Source: an uncultured Pelagibacteraceae bacterium (GTDB taxonomy: Bacteria > Pseudomonadota > Alphaproteobacteria > Pelagibacterales > Pelagibacteraceae). Taken from it: a stretch of 64,000 bases of DNA. Positions 44,054 through 53,654 of this stretch are shown piece by piece (position 1 is the stretch's first letter; each line of letters opens with the position of its first letter). Where the stretch lies: contig CACIZU010000004.1 in assembly GCA_902591185.1 (NCBI GenBank), positions 1-64,000 of the forward strand, in the 5' to 3' direction. The notes beneath the pieces are model-generated. The model ran no database searches. It had not been told where the DNA came from and worked only from the letters and a program-made list of their open reading frames with translations. A program made the position numbers and the translations under genes.

Positions 44054-44683
44054 TTATTTAGTTACTTGAGTTAAAACTAACCAAGCATTCACCCCTTTGC
44101 TTGCAATATAATTTGATTTAGAGAATTCAATTATTTTCCAAGAATTATTATCTTCTAATTCTTTGATCTTTTTGTCAAACCCATATTCCTCATAAATTCC
44201 AATATTTATTGTAAAACAAATTAAAGACCCATTTTTGCAAATTCTTACCATTTCATCTAATGCTGGAGGGTTAACATGACCGAACGTAAAAGTACCAACG
44301 CAAGTTATTCCTTCATAAGCGTTATTTTCAATATTAACTTTTTGATTAAGATCAATTTTGAATAAATTTTCATAAATATTTTCTGGCACTAAATCTAGCA
44401 TTTTCTGAGAAAAATCAGCTCCATCAATTTTTGTAAAACCATTTTTTTTAAGCTCAACACCAACTAAACCAGTTCCACAACCAGCATCCAAAATCTTTAT
44501 ATCTTTTTTAGAAATATGTTTTTTAAAAAGATCTACAGTTTCTTGAGGTCCAGAATATTTCCAATCAACCATATCTTTTTCATATTTATTTTCAACAGTC
44601 CAATCATCGTAATAATCTTCAACTTCTTTACCTGCTTTTAATTTGTAAATTGGAATTTTATTACCGATATCCTTTTGTGACAT
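44054..44683 (-). CDS. class I SAM-dependent methyltransferase
   Basis: 209 residues. SAM-binding motif I IKILDAGCGTGLVGVELKKNGF, followed by IDGADFSQKMLDLV and a motif near TCVGTFTFGHVNPPALDEMVRICKNGSLICF. Similar to small-molecule or ubiquinone/tellurite-type methyltransferases. In the operon it lies between the ThDP enzyme (adjoining) and DUF1185. Acceptor unknown. Confidence 0.85.
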   Translation of the reverse strand: MSQKDIGNKIPIYKLKAGKEVEDYYDDWTVENKYEKDMVDWKYSGPQETVDLFKKHISKKDIKILDAGCGTGLVGVELKKNGFTKIDGADFSQKMLDLVPENIYENLFKIDLNQKVNIENNAYEGITCVGTFTFGHVNPPALDEMVRICKNGSLICFTINIGIYEEYGFDKKIKELEDNNSWKIIEFSKSNYIASKGVNAWLVLTQVTK

Positions 44684-46384
44684 TTATTTTTGCCTATGTT
44701 TAAAACTATCTCTTCTAAAACTATATAACGCACTAGGATCAACATCAACATCAACTACTGCAGGCTTATTACATTTAACTGCAGCTCTAACAGCTTCATT
44801 TATTTCAGAAATTTTATTAACCTTGAAACCTTTTGCCCCATATAATTCTGCAACTTTATCAAAAGAAGGGCTGGTAATATCTGCACCTAAATATCTTTTT
44901 CCGAAAAAATCTTTTTGATAAGCTTTTTCTGCTCCCCAACTTTGATTGTTCATTACAATAGTTGTTGTATTTATTCCATATTCAACTGCTGTACTTAATT
45001 CAGATATTGTCATACCAAAACCACCATCACCCATTAGACTAACGACTGTTTTTTTTGGTTTTGCAATTTTAATTCCAAGACCACAAGCAAATGAAAAACC
45101 AACTAAACCAAAGTCCAAAGGTGTAAATAAAGATGGTGGATTATAATATTCTAGAGCATCTGTTGCTTGTAAACAAAGAGTTCCAGCATCTAGAGTTATA
45201 GCCGTATCTCTAGGCAATGCTTTTCTTAGTTGTTTAAATAATCCTTTTGGTTGAATAGGAAAGTTTCTTCCAAGATTATCTTTATCTCTATTTATTAAAT
45301 ATTCTCTTCTTTCTTTTATATATGAGTTTGTCCAATTTTTTGTATCTAATTTAATTCTCTGTTTTTTAATTTCTTTATATATTTGATTTGTAGCTGTAGC
45401 CGCATCAGCATTAATACCAACAACAATTGGAAAATATTTTCCAAGCATTTTTTTTTCAATTTCAATTTGAATAATTTTTGCTTTTTTATTTATATTATCG
45501 TACGAATAAAAAGTAGAATTAAAACCTAGTCTAGTTCCAATTGCTAAAATAACATCTGCTTGTTTAATAAGTCTTGAAGCAACAGGGTTTCCACGAGGAC
45601 CCATCTGGCCTGCATTAAGTTTGTGATTAAATGGAATAGCATCTCCATGACCTGCTGCTGTAACTATTGGTATGTTTAATAATTCAGCTAGTTTAATTAC
45701 CACTTTATATTTAGCTGTATATTTAATCCCACCACCAGCAATTATTACAAATTGTTTTGCTTGATTTATAATTTTTGTAGCTTTTATAATTTTTTCTAAA
45801 CTTCCCTTAAGACTGCTTTCGTTAATAAATGAGGGCTTATTTGTGTTTATATTGTAATTATTTGTTGCTGCTAAAATATTTCTTGGCAAATTAACACAAA
45901 CTGGTCCTCTTCTAGGTTTCATTGCTAGGCTAAAAGCATCACTAATTACGTTCGGTATAATTTTTGAATTTTTAACAGTCCATGTTTTTTTTGTAATAGG
46001 TGTAAATAAAGATTGCTGATCAAGACCTTGAAATGCATCTTCCATTTTATCTTTTGTTGAATAAGAGCCTGCAATTGCCACTACTGGTGAAAAAGCAGCT
46101 TTTGCTTGAGCAACACCAGTTACTAAATTTGTTGCCCCAGGACCATTTTGCCCAGCTATGATAACACCAGGTTTATTAGATGCTCTTGCATAACCGTCAG
46201 CCATATGTGTGCCAGTTCTTTCATCTCTTACTCCAATAAATTTAATTTTTTTTTCGTGATAAAGGGCATCAAACATCTCCATTGTAGCTGAACCAATAAG
46301 ACCAAAGACATGTTCAATTTTTTCTTTTTTTAAAGATTGAACAGCAGCTTGGCCGCCGGACATTTTTTTATGTGATTTGGTCAC
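44684..46384 (-). CDS. thiamine-diphosphate-dependent enzyme (acetolactate-synthase-like)
   Basis: 566 residues with three ThDP domains. The N-terminal pyrimidine domain has the catalytic Glu in VRDERTGTHMADGYARAS (the usual H before Glu is D). The ThDP/metal motif VSLMGDGGFGMTISELSTAVEYG ends in NNQSWG. It resembles acetolactate synthase and 2-oxoacid decarboxylases. There is no small regulatory subunit nearby, so a catabolic carboligase or decarboxylase that feeds the operon's aldehyde dehydrogenase is more likely than valine synthesis. Confidence 0.85.
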   Translation of the reverse strand: MTKSHKKMSGGQAAVQSLKKEKIEHVFGLIGSATMEMFDALYHEKKIKFIGVRDERTGTHMADGYARASNKPGVIIAGQNGPGATNLVTGVAQAKAAFSPVVAIAGSYSTKDKMEDAFQGLDQQSLFTPITKKTWTVKNSKIIPNVISDAFSLAMKPRRGPVCVNLPRNILAATNNYNINTNKPSFINESSLKGSLEKIIKATKIINQAKQFVIIAGGGIKYTAKYKVVIKLAELLNIPIVTAAGHGDAIPFNHKLNAGQMGPRGNPVASRLIKQADVILAIGTRLGFNSTFYSYDNINKKAKIIQIEIEKKMLGKYFPIVVGINADAATATNQIYKEIKKQRIKLDTKNWTNSYIKERREYLINRDKDNLGRNFPIQPKGLFKQLRKALPRDTAITLDAGTLCLQATDALEYYNPPSLFTPLDFGLVGFSFACGLGIKIAKPKKTVVSLMGDGGFGMTISELSTAVEYGINTTTIVMNNQSWGAEKAYQKDFFGKRYLGADITSPSFDKVAELYGAKGFKVNKISEINEAVRAAVKCNKPAVVDVDVDPSALYSFRRDSFKHRQK

Positions 46385-47550
46385 GAAACTTTTTTAACTT
46401 CAGTATCTGTGTCATCCTGAAAATGAGGCATAACTTTTTCAGTAAAAAGTTTTATACTTTTCATGCAATCTTTGTGTTTCACCCCAGGAAAGTTTGACCA
46501 AACTTGCAAGTTTTGCAGGTTTAGTTCAGATTTTAATTCATGAATTTTATCAATAACATATTCAGGAGTTCCAAATAACATATTTCTCTTATGTAAAAAT
46601 TCATAATTTAATAAATCTAATTTACCTTTGGTTTCAGGAAGTTCTTCATCTGGATCCATATGATTTCCTAAACCTCGCCAATGACATACCCATCTCATAT
46701 AATTAACCATATGTTCACCAGCTTTTTCTTTAGCTTCTTCCATAGTGTCAGCAACAAACATATCTCTCACAAGTGAAATTCCTTCACCCATTGGTACGTT
46801 TCTTTTTTCAGCTTCAGACTTTGCATTTTTGAAAGCTTCAAATTTAATTTTTAATGCTTTAACTGTTGGTATCCACATAATGATATTTAAACCTTGTTGA
46901 GCAGCCCATTCGATAGATCGAATACCATCTACAACTTGATGAATTGGTGGATAGGGTTTTTGATAAGGTTGGGGCAGAACACTAATTTTTTTCATTACAT
47001 TAGTTTTCATATCCATAAATTCTTCACTCGGTTTACTCATATCATGTTGCCATACATAGTCAGGTGAAGGATAGGTGTAAAATTCACCCTTGTGGTCAAA
47101 AAATTTTTCTTTCCACGCTTTTTTTAAAATTGTTAAAGTTTCTTCAAAAAGCCTAAAGTTTTTAGCTTGATCTTTCATATCAGCCTCAATATTTAAATTT
47201 ACAGCTTCTCTTCCATAAATTCCTCTACCGATACCAACTTCAACTCTTCCTTTAGATAATTGATCTAAAAGAGCAACATCCTCAGCCATTTGTATAGGGT
47301 TATGAAAAGTAATTACATTGCAAGCTTGACCAATTCTAATTTGTTTAGTTCTTGCAGCAGCATCAGTGCCCATCATTAAAGGGTTTGTACAAGACTCCAT
47401 TCCTTCATGATTAAAATGATGTTCTGTGTACCAAATAGAGTTCCATTTATTCTGATCACAATATTTTGTGATCTCTCTAGTTTCGTCTAATAGTTCGTGA
47501 TATGGCTTGTGAGTCCAATTAGTGGTATTACAAAAGTATCCAAATTTCAT
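46381..47550 (-). CDS. LLM-class (luciferase-like) flavin monooxygenase
   Basis: 389 residues. Family landmarks are WNSIWYTEHHFNHEGMESCTNPLMMGTDAAART, QIRIGQACNVITFHNPIQMAEDVALLDQLSKGRVEVGIGRG, and INIIMWIPT near the middle. Uses reduced FMN and oxygen to hydroxylate or cleave a substrate. First gene of the seven-gene operon, with a near-perfect RBS (GGAGGAAAC); overlaps the ThDP gene by four bases. Confidence 0.9.
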   Translation of the reverse strand: MKFGYFCNTTNWTHKPYHELLDETREITKYCDQNKWNSIWYTEHHFNHEGMESCTNPLMMGTDAAARTKQIRIGQACNVITFHNPIQMAEDVALLDQLSKGRVEVGIGRGIYGREAVNLNIEADMKDQAKNFRLFEETLTILKKAWKEKFFDHKGEFYTYPSPDYVWQHDMSKPSEEFMDMKTNVMKKISVLPQPYQKPYPPIHQVVDGIRSIEWAAQQGLNIIMWIPTVKALKIKFEAFKNAKSEAEKRNVPMGEGISLVRDMFVADTMEEAKEKAGEHMVNYMRWVCHWRGLGNHMDPDEELPETKGKLDLLNYEFLHKRNMLFGTPEYVIDKIHELKSELNLQNLQVWSNFPGVKHKDCMKSIKLFTEKVMPHFQDDTDTEVKKVS

Positions 47551-47574
47551 GTTTCCTCCTTTAAACTTTCTAAT

Positions 47575-47640
47575 TTAAAAAAAGACGACCGATCCCGCTT
47601 TCGTGTTGGATATAACGATGAGTTATGTATCGCTTTAATG
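47575..47640 (-). promoter_or_regulatory. possibly structured leader of the LLM catabolic operon
   Basis: In the spacer before the LLM gene, a locally GC-richer segment contains two nested repeats when read on the minus strand: GAT-AC-ATAAC-TCATC-GTTAT-ATC (about 47634-47609) and ACGA-(12 nt)-TCGT (about 47604-47585), followed by a run of seven T. It resembles a short riboswitch-like or attenuator leader. It matches no riboswitch consensus that I can recall. Confidence 0.35.
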
Positions 47641-47657
47641 AAATAATATTATTAATC

Positions 47658-48626
47658 TTAGCGTTGATATTCAATAAATTTCTTCAAAGAGTTCTTTAGG
47701 AAATTTTGAAAAAATATGCCTTTTTTATTGCTCTTTGAGTTATTTAAAAAAGAAGAGTGCATTCTAAAATCATAAGAAGGTTCAAAAAAGAAAGGAACAG
47801 ACATTCTTTTTGTTTTATTCCATAGCACCCTATGATTTGTAGCTTTAAATTTACCTTTGCTTAAATACTCTAGGGCTAATCCAGTGTTTACTATCAGTGC
47901 ATTTTTATTAAATGGAACATCATACCATTTCTTATTTTTCCTATTTTGTACTTGCAAACCACCTTTTTTGTCCTGGTGAAGAACAGTAAAAACTCCACTA
48001 TCAACATGTGTTTCACATCCAAGAGCTACACCATCTTGTTTTGAAATTTCCACAGGCTTATTCTGATTAGGATAGTAATTAAACCTTAATGTACTAAGAG
48101 TTTTAATTCTTGAAAAAGCTTGATTGCTAATGTTCTCATCTTTTTTATAAAGTTTAATAATGCTTTTGAATAATATTTCACTTAAAGAAAAGATATTATT
48201 AAAATAGTTTGATAAACTTTTAATAGAAGATTTATTGAAGGATTTATTTAAATTTAGATATTCAATATATTGAGATTTGTATTTTTTTAAATTATGAGGT
48301 TTTATCTTAAGATCACCTAAGTCTAAACCCTCTTTACCATTAACACTGTTTGGAAAATAACCTCTGTATGTGTTTTTATTTTTTTTATTCCATTTTTTTG
48401 GAGCTAATTTATTTTTATTTTCTTTTGAAGAGTTAAAAAATTTATTACCAATTTTGCAGATATTATTTATTTCTTTAATATCAATACCATGCTCAACAAC
48501 TTGAAAAAAACCAACATCAATACAAGCTTTTTCAATTTTTTTTATAGTATTTTTTGCTGATAGAGAGTTAAGATTTGATTTAAGTAAGGATGAAATATTA
48601 ATAGTAGGAATTAAATTTTTTGACAT
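47658..48626 (-). CDS. 2-oxoglutarate/Fe(II) oxygenase, isopenicillin-N-synthase-like
   Basis: 322 residues. N-terminal DIOX_N-like part (IPTINISSLL ... VGFFQVVEHGID) and C-terminal core with the HxD pair in CETHVDSGVFTVLHQD, GGLQVQ, the distal His in FKATNHRVLWN and the 2OG-binding R-x-S in KRMSVPFFFEP. Lysine/asparagine-rich and AT-rich like its neighbours. Substrate unknown. One base after the EamA gene upstream, so probably paired with that transporter. Confidence 0.88.
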   Translation of the reverse strand: MSKNLIPTINISSLLKSNLNSLSAKNTIKKIEKACIDVGFFQVVEHGIDIKEINNICKIGNKFFNSSKENKNKLAPKKWNKKNKNTYRGYFPNSVNGKEGLDLGDLKIKPHNLKKYKSQYIEYLNLNKSFNKSSIKSLSNYFNNIFSLSEILFKSIIKLYKKDENISNQAFSRIKTLSTLRFNYYPNQNKPVEISKQDGVALGCETHVDSGVFTVLHQDKKGGLQVQNRKNKKWYDVPFNKNALIVNTGLALEYLSKGKFKATNHRVLWNKTKRMSVPFFFEPSYDFRMHSSFLNNSKSNKKGIFFQNFLKNSLKKFIEYQR

Positions 48627-49571
48627 TTATCTTAAAGGTTTTTCTGTAACAATAGGTTGATCTTGGATTTTTTCACGAATAAAAATATATATACTTCCAC
48701 TTACAATTAAAATCATTCCAATAATTGTTCTTTGACTTGGTATTTCATCAAAGAGAATCCATCCATTTAATGATGCCCATACTAATATTGAATATTCAAA
48801 TGGCGATACAACAGCTGGAGAAGCTATACGATAAGCTGTAAAAAAACAAAGAAACCCTGTAGCACCAACCACACCTATGAAAATCATATAAGGCAAAGAG
48901 AATTCCAAATTACCAAACCATTTTCTTAAAATAAATTGAGAAGCAGGATAATCAAAATTGTTGTATTGACCATCACCAATAAAAAAATAAATTATTAAAC
49001 TAATTATTATTGCAAAAATATAAAAGTGGAACATTTGCGAATAAACATCATCTTTATCAGATGTTTTCTTTATAATTATCATTGATAAAGCATAGCAAAA
49101 TGCACATAATATAGGCGTTAAACTTAAATAGTCAAAATCGTTAAAATCAGGATTTAATATTATATAAACACCTATAAAACCAATTATCACGGCAGACCAT
49201 CTTCTTATTCCCACTTCTTCTTTTAAAAAAAATATTGCAAAAACTGTTATCAAAAAAGGACTAGCAAAAAATAGAGCAGTGGCTGTAGCTAAAGGCATTA
49301 TAGTTAATGAAATATAAAAAGAACTAAAACCAAAAAAGAAAAGAATTACACGTATACTTGTAAGCAAAGGGTAATGAGTAGTAAAAATTATTGGTTTGTT
49401 TGTTATTTTTAGATAAGAAGCGATAACTACAAAACTTACCAATGTTCTGACGAAATAGGCTTCATACAAATTAACACTAGTATTAATATATTTAAATGTT
49501 GCATCCATAAATGAAACAATAAACATACCAATCAATATAAGAATTATGCCTTTTGGATTATTGTTTTTCAT
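48627..49571 (-). CDS. EamA/DMT-superfamily transporter
   Basis: 314 residues with ten helices in two EamA repeats (LIGMFIVSFMDATFKYINTSVNLYEAYFVRTLVSF; LTPILCAFCYALSMIIIKKTS). C-terminal tail is hydrophilic (REKIQDQPIVTEKP). First gene of a two-gene unit with the 2OG oxygenase; divergent from the ureohydrolase gene, 69 bases away. Confidence 0.85.
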   Translation of the reverse strand: MKNNNPKGIILILIGMFIVSFMDATFKYINTSVNLYEAYFVRTLVSFVVIASYLKITNKPIIFTTHYPLLTSIRVILFFFGFSSFYISLTIMPLATATALFFASPFLITVFAIFFLKEEVGIRRWSAVIIGFIGVYIILNPDFNDFDYLSLTPILCAFCYALSMIIIKKTSDKDDVYSQMFHFYIFAIIISLIIYFFIGDGQYNNFDYPASQFILRKWFGNLEFSLPYMIFIGVVGATGFLCFFTAYRIASPAVVSPFEYSILVWASLNGWILFDEIPSQRTIIGMILIVSGSIYIFIREKIQDQPIVTEKPLR

Positions 49572-49640
49572 TAGTAATTTTGAACCTATATCAAATTATA
49601 TGTCTTCTTTATATTTTTTTAATAGTGTAGAATTATTTTT

Positions 49641-50633
49641 ATGATTTCAGATGAAGATCAAATAATGATGGAGACTCTTTATTGGTGGGGTATACCTACT
49701 TTATTTAGATGTAAAAATGATCCTGACCCAAAAAACTGTGATATTGCTTTAGTAGGAGTTCCACACAGTACTGGAAATGGTACTACGGAAAGAGATCAGC
49801 ATTTAGGTCCTCGAGCTGTAAGAAATATTTCAGCAATGCTTAAAAGATCACATCTAGAGTATGGAATTGATCCTTGGAAATTAAATAAAATTCATGATTT
49901 AGGGGATGTACCTTTTCCTGAGGCAAATGATAACGAAAAATGTATTGAAAGAATTTCAAGTTTTTATGATCACATCGAAAAAGCTGAAAAACCAGTTGTA
50001 TCAATTGGCGGTGATCACTCAGTAACAGGAGGAATAATACAAAGTTTAGCAAAAAAAAATTCTAAATTAACCAAAGGTAAAAAAATTACTTTAGTACACT
50101 TTGATGCTCATACTGATTGTTATGAAAAACTAGATCATTTTTTAGGTGCAAAAAAATCAGCAGCACATTGGGCCTCTTATCTAGTTAAACAAGGTAATGT
50201 TGATCCTCATACAAGCACACAAATAGGAATAAGAGGAAATCCAAGAACATTAGATTGGTTACAGGCAAGTTATGATATTGGATATCAGGTTATTACAATG
50301 GATGAATATAAAGAACTAGGACATGAAAAATGTTCTAAAATGATTTTAGATAGACTAGGGGATAATCCTATTTATGTAACATTTGATCTAGACTGTTTAG
50401 ATTCAACAGTTGCACCAGGTACTGCAAATATTGAACCCGCATTTAGAGGTTTTAATATGGATGAGGCTAGAAAACTTATACAATGTTTAAAAGGTAAAAA
50501 TGTAATCGGTGGGGACGTAGCTTGTTTAATGCCAACCAAAGATAACCCAAACAATATTACATCAATGGTTGCGGCTTCTATAATGTTTGAAATTATTTGT
50601 TTAATTAGTGTTAATTTAAATAATGGAAAATAA
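49641..50633 (+). CDS. ureohydrolase family enzyme (agmatinase/guanidino-acid hydrolase type)
   Basis: 330 residues. Mn-binding motifs VVSIGGDHSVTGG, LVHFDAHTDCY and VTFDLDCLDSTVAPGT are intact. Hydrolyses a guanidino group to urea plus amine. Substitutions around the third motif (TANIEPAFRGFN in place of TGTPEPGGL) leave the substrate open: agmatine, guanidinobutyrate, guanidinopropionate or guanidine itself. Overlaps the following membrane methyltransferase-like gene by 11 bases. No urease or urea transporter nearby. Confidence 0.87.
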   Translation: MISDEDQIMMETLYWWGIPTLFRCKNDPDPKNCDIALVGVPHSTGNGTTERDQHLGPRAVRNISAMLKRSHLEYGIDPWKLNKIHDLGDVPFPEANDNEKCIERISSFYDHIEKAEKPVVSIGGDHSVTGGIIQSLAKKNSKLTKGKKITLVHFDAHTDCYEKLDHFLGAKKSAAHWASYLVKQGNVDPHTSTQIGIRGNPRTLDWLQASYDIGYQVITMDEYKELGHEKCSKMILDRLGDNPIYVTFDLDCLDSTVAPGTANIEPAFRGFNMDEARKLIQCLKGKNVIGGDVACLMPTKDNPNNITSMVAASIMFEIICLISVNLNNGK

Positions 50634-51291
50634 ATTAAGTTTTTTTTTTAAGGGTCAAATTTGGCACTTAGGCGGAACAATTATTTTATTTTATATTGGA
50701 TTTCAATTTGCAGATCTTGAAAATAATACGAATAGTTTTTTAGGATTTAATGCTTTGAATTGGTTTTTAATAGCAATGTTTATACCATTAATTCACCAAA
50801 TATATGTATGGATTTGTTGGAGATCAGAGTTATGTTGGAAATCTGTCAGTAATACAATTGGATTTAAAGGATATGTAATATTATTTTTTATTTTAATTAT
50901 CTCTAGACTTTCAGCTATTGTTTTGTGTTTTGTTGACTATGGTTCTTTATACAAACCAAGCCTTATTGCTTGGATAATTTCAATTATTATTTTTATTCCA
51001 GGAGCATACACAATGTATTCAGTTAAAAAATATTTTGGCTTCTTAAGAGCAGCAGGTGCAGATCATTTTTATCCAGAGTATAGAGATATGCCTTTTGAAA
51101 AAAGAGGTATATTTAAATGGACACCAAATGCTATGTATGTTTTTGCGATAGGAATTCCTTTTGCTTTTGCAATAGCAACAGGTTCTAAATCAATGTTTAT
51201 AGTTGCAATTTACACCTATATTTCTATTTGGCTGCATTATTATTTTACCGAAAAAGAAGACTTTAAAATTATTTATGGAAAAAAATTATAA
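50623..51291 (+). CDS. ICMT/NnrU-like membrane methyltransferase-family protein
   Basis: 222 residues with about five or six membrane helices. The C-terminal part FYPEYRDMPFEKRGIFKWTPNAMYVF ... YFTEKEDF resembles the isoprenylcysteine/phospholipid methyltransferase signature (RGxxxxxRNPxY ... E). Role unknown. The 11-base overlap with the ureohydrolase gene shows co-expression, although a biochemical link is not obvious. Confidence 0.65.
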   Translation: MENKLSFFFKGQIWHLGGTIILFYIGFQFADLENNTNSFLGFNALNWFLIAMFIPLIHQIYVWICWRSELCWKSVSNTIGFKGYVILFFILIISRLSAIVLCFVDYGSLYKPSLIAWIISIIIFIPGAYTMYSVKKYFGFLRAAGADHFYPEYRDMPFEKRGIFKWTPNAMYVFAIGIPFAFAIATGSKSMFIVAIYTYISIWLHYYFTEKEDFKIIYGKKL

Positions 51292-51359
51292 ATCAACTCA
51301 ATATAAGATTTGATAAATTTTAATATTAAGAAAAAAGTTGAATTTATGTATTGCAAGCT

Positions 51360-52040
51360 ATGAGCACAATATTAATTACATTTATACCATCAATTTTAAT
51401 TTTATTTTATTTTGTGTTATCTGATAGATTTAGAGAGCCCATTCATTTAATTGTTATGATTTTTTGTCTAGGAGTTGTGATTTGTTTGCCAGCTGGAGCA
51501 ATTAATGGTTTTATGCATAATAATTTTTGCGATGGTTCAAAATTATCTCATAGACTTTTTTATAGTTTCTTTGCGCCCGCCTGGTCAGAAGAATTATTAA
51601 AATTTCTTGTTTTATGGTTTTGTGTATTAAAAAGAGACGAATTTAACGAACCAATGGATGGGATTGTTTATGGAGTAACAGTGTCACTAGGTTTTGCAAC
51701 TTTTGAAAACTTTGAATATGTTTTTGTATTGTCGGATCATTATCAATGGAATCCGTTAGAAACTGCTATATTAAGATCTTATACCGCTGTTCCCATGCAT
51801 GGTTTAAATGGTTGTATTATGGGATTTTTTTTTGGATTGTACGCGTTTACTGCACATAAAAAATATTTAATATTAAGTCTTTTGATACCTTATCTATTTC
51901 ACGGAATTTATAATTTTGTTGATAGCCCATATTATCAGATAACTGTTGGAATAATGTTTGTTTGTGCTTACATACTTCATTCAGAATTAAAAAAACATCA
52001 AAGGACAATGACTGAAGAAAATGAATTAGAGAAAAAGTGA
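51360..52040 (+). CDS. PrsW-like intramembrane metalloprotease family protein
   Basis: 226 residues from ATG 51360 (an in-frame TTG at 51351 is possible). About seven or eight helices with the three family motifs: APAWSEELLKFLVL (EExxK), FATFENFEYVF, and His-containing PMHGLNGCIMG plus FHGIYNF. PrsW in Bacillus cleaves an anti-sigma factor; the target here is unknown. Confidence 0.8.
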   Translation: MSTILITFIPSILILFYFVLSDRFREPIHLIVMIFCLGVVICLPAGAINGFMHNNFCDGSKLSHRLFYSFFAPAWSEELLKFLVLWFCVLKRDEFNEPMDGIVYGVTVSLGFATFENFEYVFVLSDHYQWNPLETAILRSYTAVPMHGLNGCIMGFFFGLYAFTAHKKYLILSLLIPYLFHGIYNFVDSPYYQITVGIMFVCAYILHSELKKHQRTMTEENELEKK

Positions 52041-52073
52041 GATCCTATATTATTTTTATACTAAAATATTAGT

Positions 52074-53654
52074 TTAATTTAAAATAAGGTCAGAAGCTTT
52101 TTCTGCTATCATTAAAGTTGGAGCATTTAAATTTCCACTTGTAATTTCAGGCATAACTGACGCATCAACTACTCTTAAATTTTCTAAACCATGAACTTTC
52201 AATTTTTCATCTACTACAGCCATATTATCTATACCCATTTTTAAAGTACATGATGGGTGATAAGCAGTTTCAGCTTTAGATCTTATGTATTCTTCAAATA
52301 ATTCATCTGTATGAATATTTTCTCCTGGTCCAATTTCTTTTCCTGCAAATTGTTTTAAGGAGTTTTGTCCAAGTATTTTTCTTGCAACATGTATGCATTC
52401 TATTGTTTGTTTAAGATCATCTTCATGATCTAAATAATTGAATTTAATTTTTGGATAATCATATGGGTTAGAACTTTTCAAGGTAATGTTACCTCTGCTT
52501 TTTGGATGATTTGGACTTGCGTGTAATTGATATCCATGCCTATCAGGATCTACAAGACCATGATCAATTACAAAGGCTGGAAAAAAATGAAATTGAATAT
52601 TTGGATATTCCCTTTCAGGGGATGATTTACAAAAACCTCCTGCTTCTAAAAATGAAGTAGAACATGGACCAGTTCTTGATAAAAACCATTGAATACCAAT
52701 TCTTACCATATTTAATTTGTTAACATATGAATACAAAGTATCTGAAGTTTTACATTCTTGCTGCACATAAGTTTCTAAATGATCCTGTAAATTTCTACCA
52801 ACACCTTCAAGATTGTGCACAACTTCAATTCCTTTTTCTTTTAAATGTTCACTTGGGCCAACACCTGAAAGCATCAATAATTGAGGTGAATTTATAGCTC
52901 CACCACTAAGTATAACTTCTTTATTTGCATAAATTTTTTCAACTTTATTTTTAATTTTAACTTCAATACCAATTGCTTTTTTTCCATCAAAAATAATTCT
53001 CTCTACAAATGCATCGGTAAAAACTTTTAAATTTTTTCTTTTTTTAGCTGGATTTAAATAATATTTTGAAACACTAGCTCTTTCACCTTTATGAATAGTT
53101 ACATCATACATTCCAAAACCCTCTTGATCTTTACCATTCATGTCATCATTAATTTTATATCCAGCTTCCCCAGCAGAATCGATAAATGCTTTAAATAAAG
53201 GATTTTTATTTTTTGATTGATTTACAGGTAAAATTCCATTGCTACCTCTATATTCGTTTTCACCTTCTGACCAAGTTTCAATTTTTTTAAAATAAGGTAA
53301 AACTTTTTCATAAGACCAGTCTTTTAATCCAAAAGAAGCCCATCTTTGATAATCATTAGGATTGCCTCTTACAAAAACCATTCCATTATGAGCTGAACAT
53401 CCTCCAACCATTTTACCTCTTGGACAGAATAGCTTTCTATCTTGTAAATGAGGCTCTGGTTCAGAATAATATTTATAATTATATTTTGGATCATGCATAG
53501 TGTACAAGATCGCAAGTGGCATTTTTACTTTCCAAATATCACTAGGCTTTCCTGCTTCAAAAACAGCTACATTGTTTTGACTATTTTCTGATAATCGATT
53601 AGCAAGTACACAGCCTGCTGAACCGGCTCCAATAATTAAATAATCAAATTTCAT
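52074..53654 (-). CDS. GMC-family FAD oxidoreductase, choline-dehydrogenase-like
   Basis: 526 residues. FAD-binding DYLIIGAGSAGCVLANRLSE, GMC signature 1 PRGKMVGGCSAHNGMVFVRGNPNDY, signature 2 GAINSPQLLMLSGVGP, and the active-site His in AYHPSCTLKMG ... NLRVVDASVMP. Oxidises an alcohol to an aldehyde; similar to BetA but the substrate is uncertain. The start overlaps the stop of the HD-oxygenase gene. Confidence 0.9.
   Translation of the reverse strand: MKFDYLIIGAGSAGCVLANRLSENSQNNVAVFEAGKPSDIWKVKMPLAILYTMHDPKYNYKYYSEPEPHLQDRKLFCPRGKMVGGCSAHNGMVFVRGNPNDYQRWASFGLKDWSYEKVLPYFKKIETWSEGENEYRGSNGILPVNQSKNKNPLFKAFIDSAGEAGYKINDDMNGKDQEGFGMYDVTIHKGERASVSKYYLNPAKKRKNLKVFTDAFVERIIFDGKKAIGIEVKIKNKVEKIYANKEVILSGGAINSPQLLMLSGVGPSEHLKEKGIEVVHNLEGVGRNLQDHLETYVQQECKTSDTLYSYVNKLNMVRIGIQWFLSRTGPCSTSFLEAGGFCKSSPEREYPNIQFHFFPAFVIDHGLVDPDRHGYQLHASPNHPKSRGNITLKSSNPYDYPKIKFNYLDHEDDLKQTIECIHVARKILGQNSLKQFAGKEIGPGENIHTDELFEEYIRSKAETAYHPSCTLKMGIDNMAVVDEKLKVHGLENLRVVDASVMPEITSGNLNAPTLMIAEKASDLILN

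Noticed and set aside
44684-46384. Biosynthetic acetolactate synthase (ilvB)
   Set aside because: No small subunit ilvN or ilvC nearby, and the gene sits inside a catabolic-looking operon with an LLM monooxygenase and aldehyde dehydrogenase.
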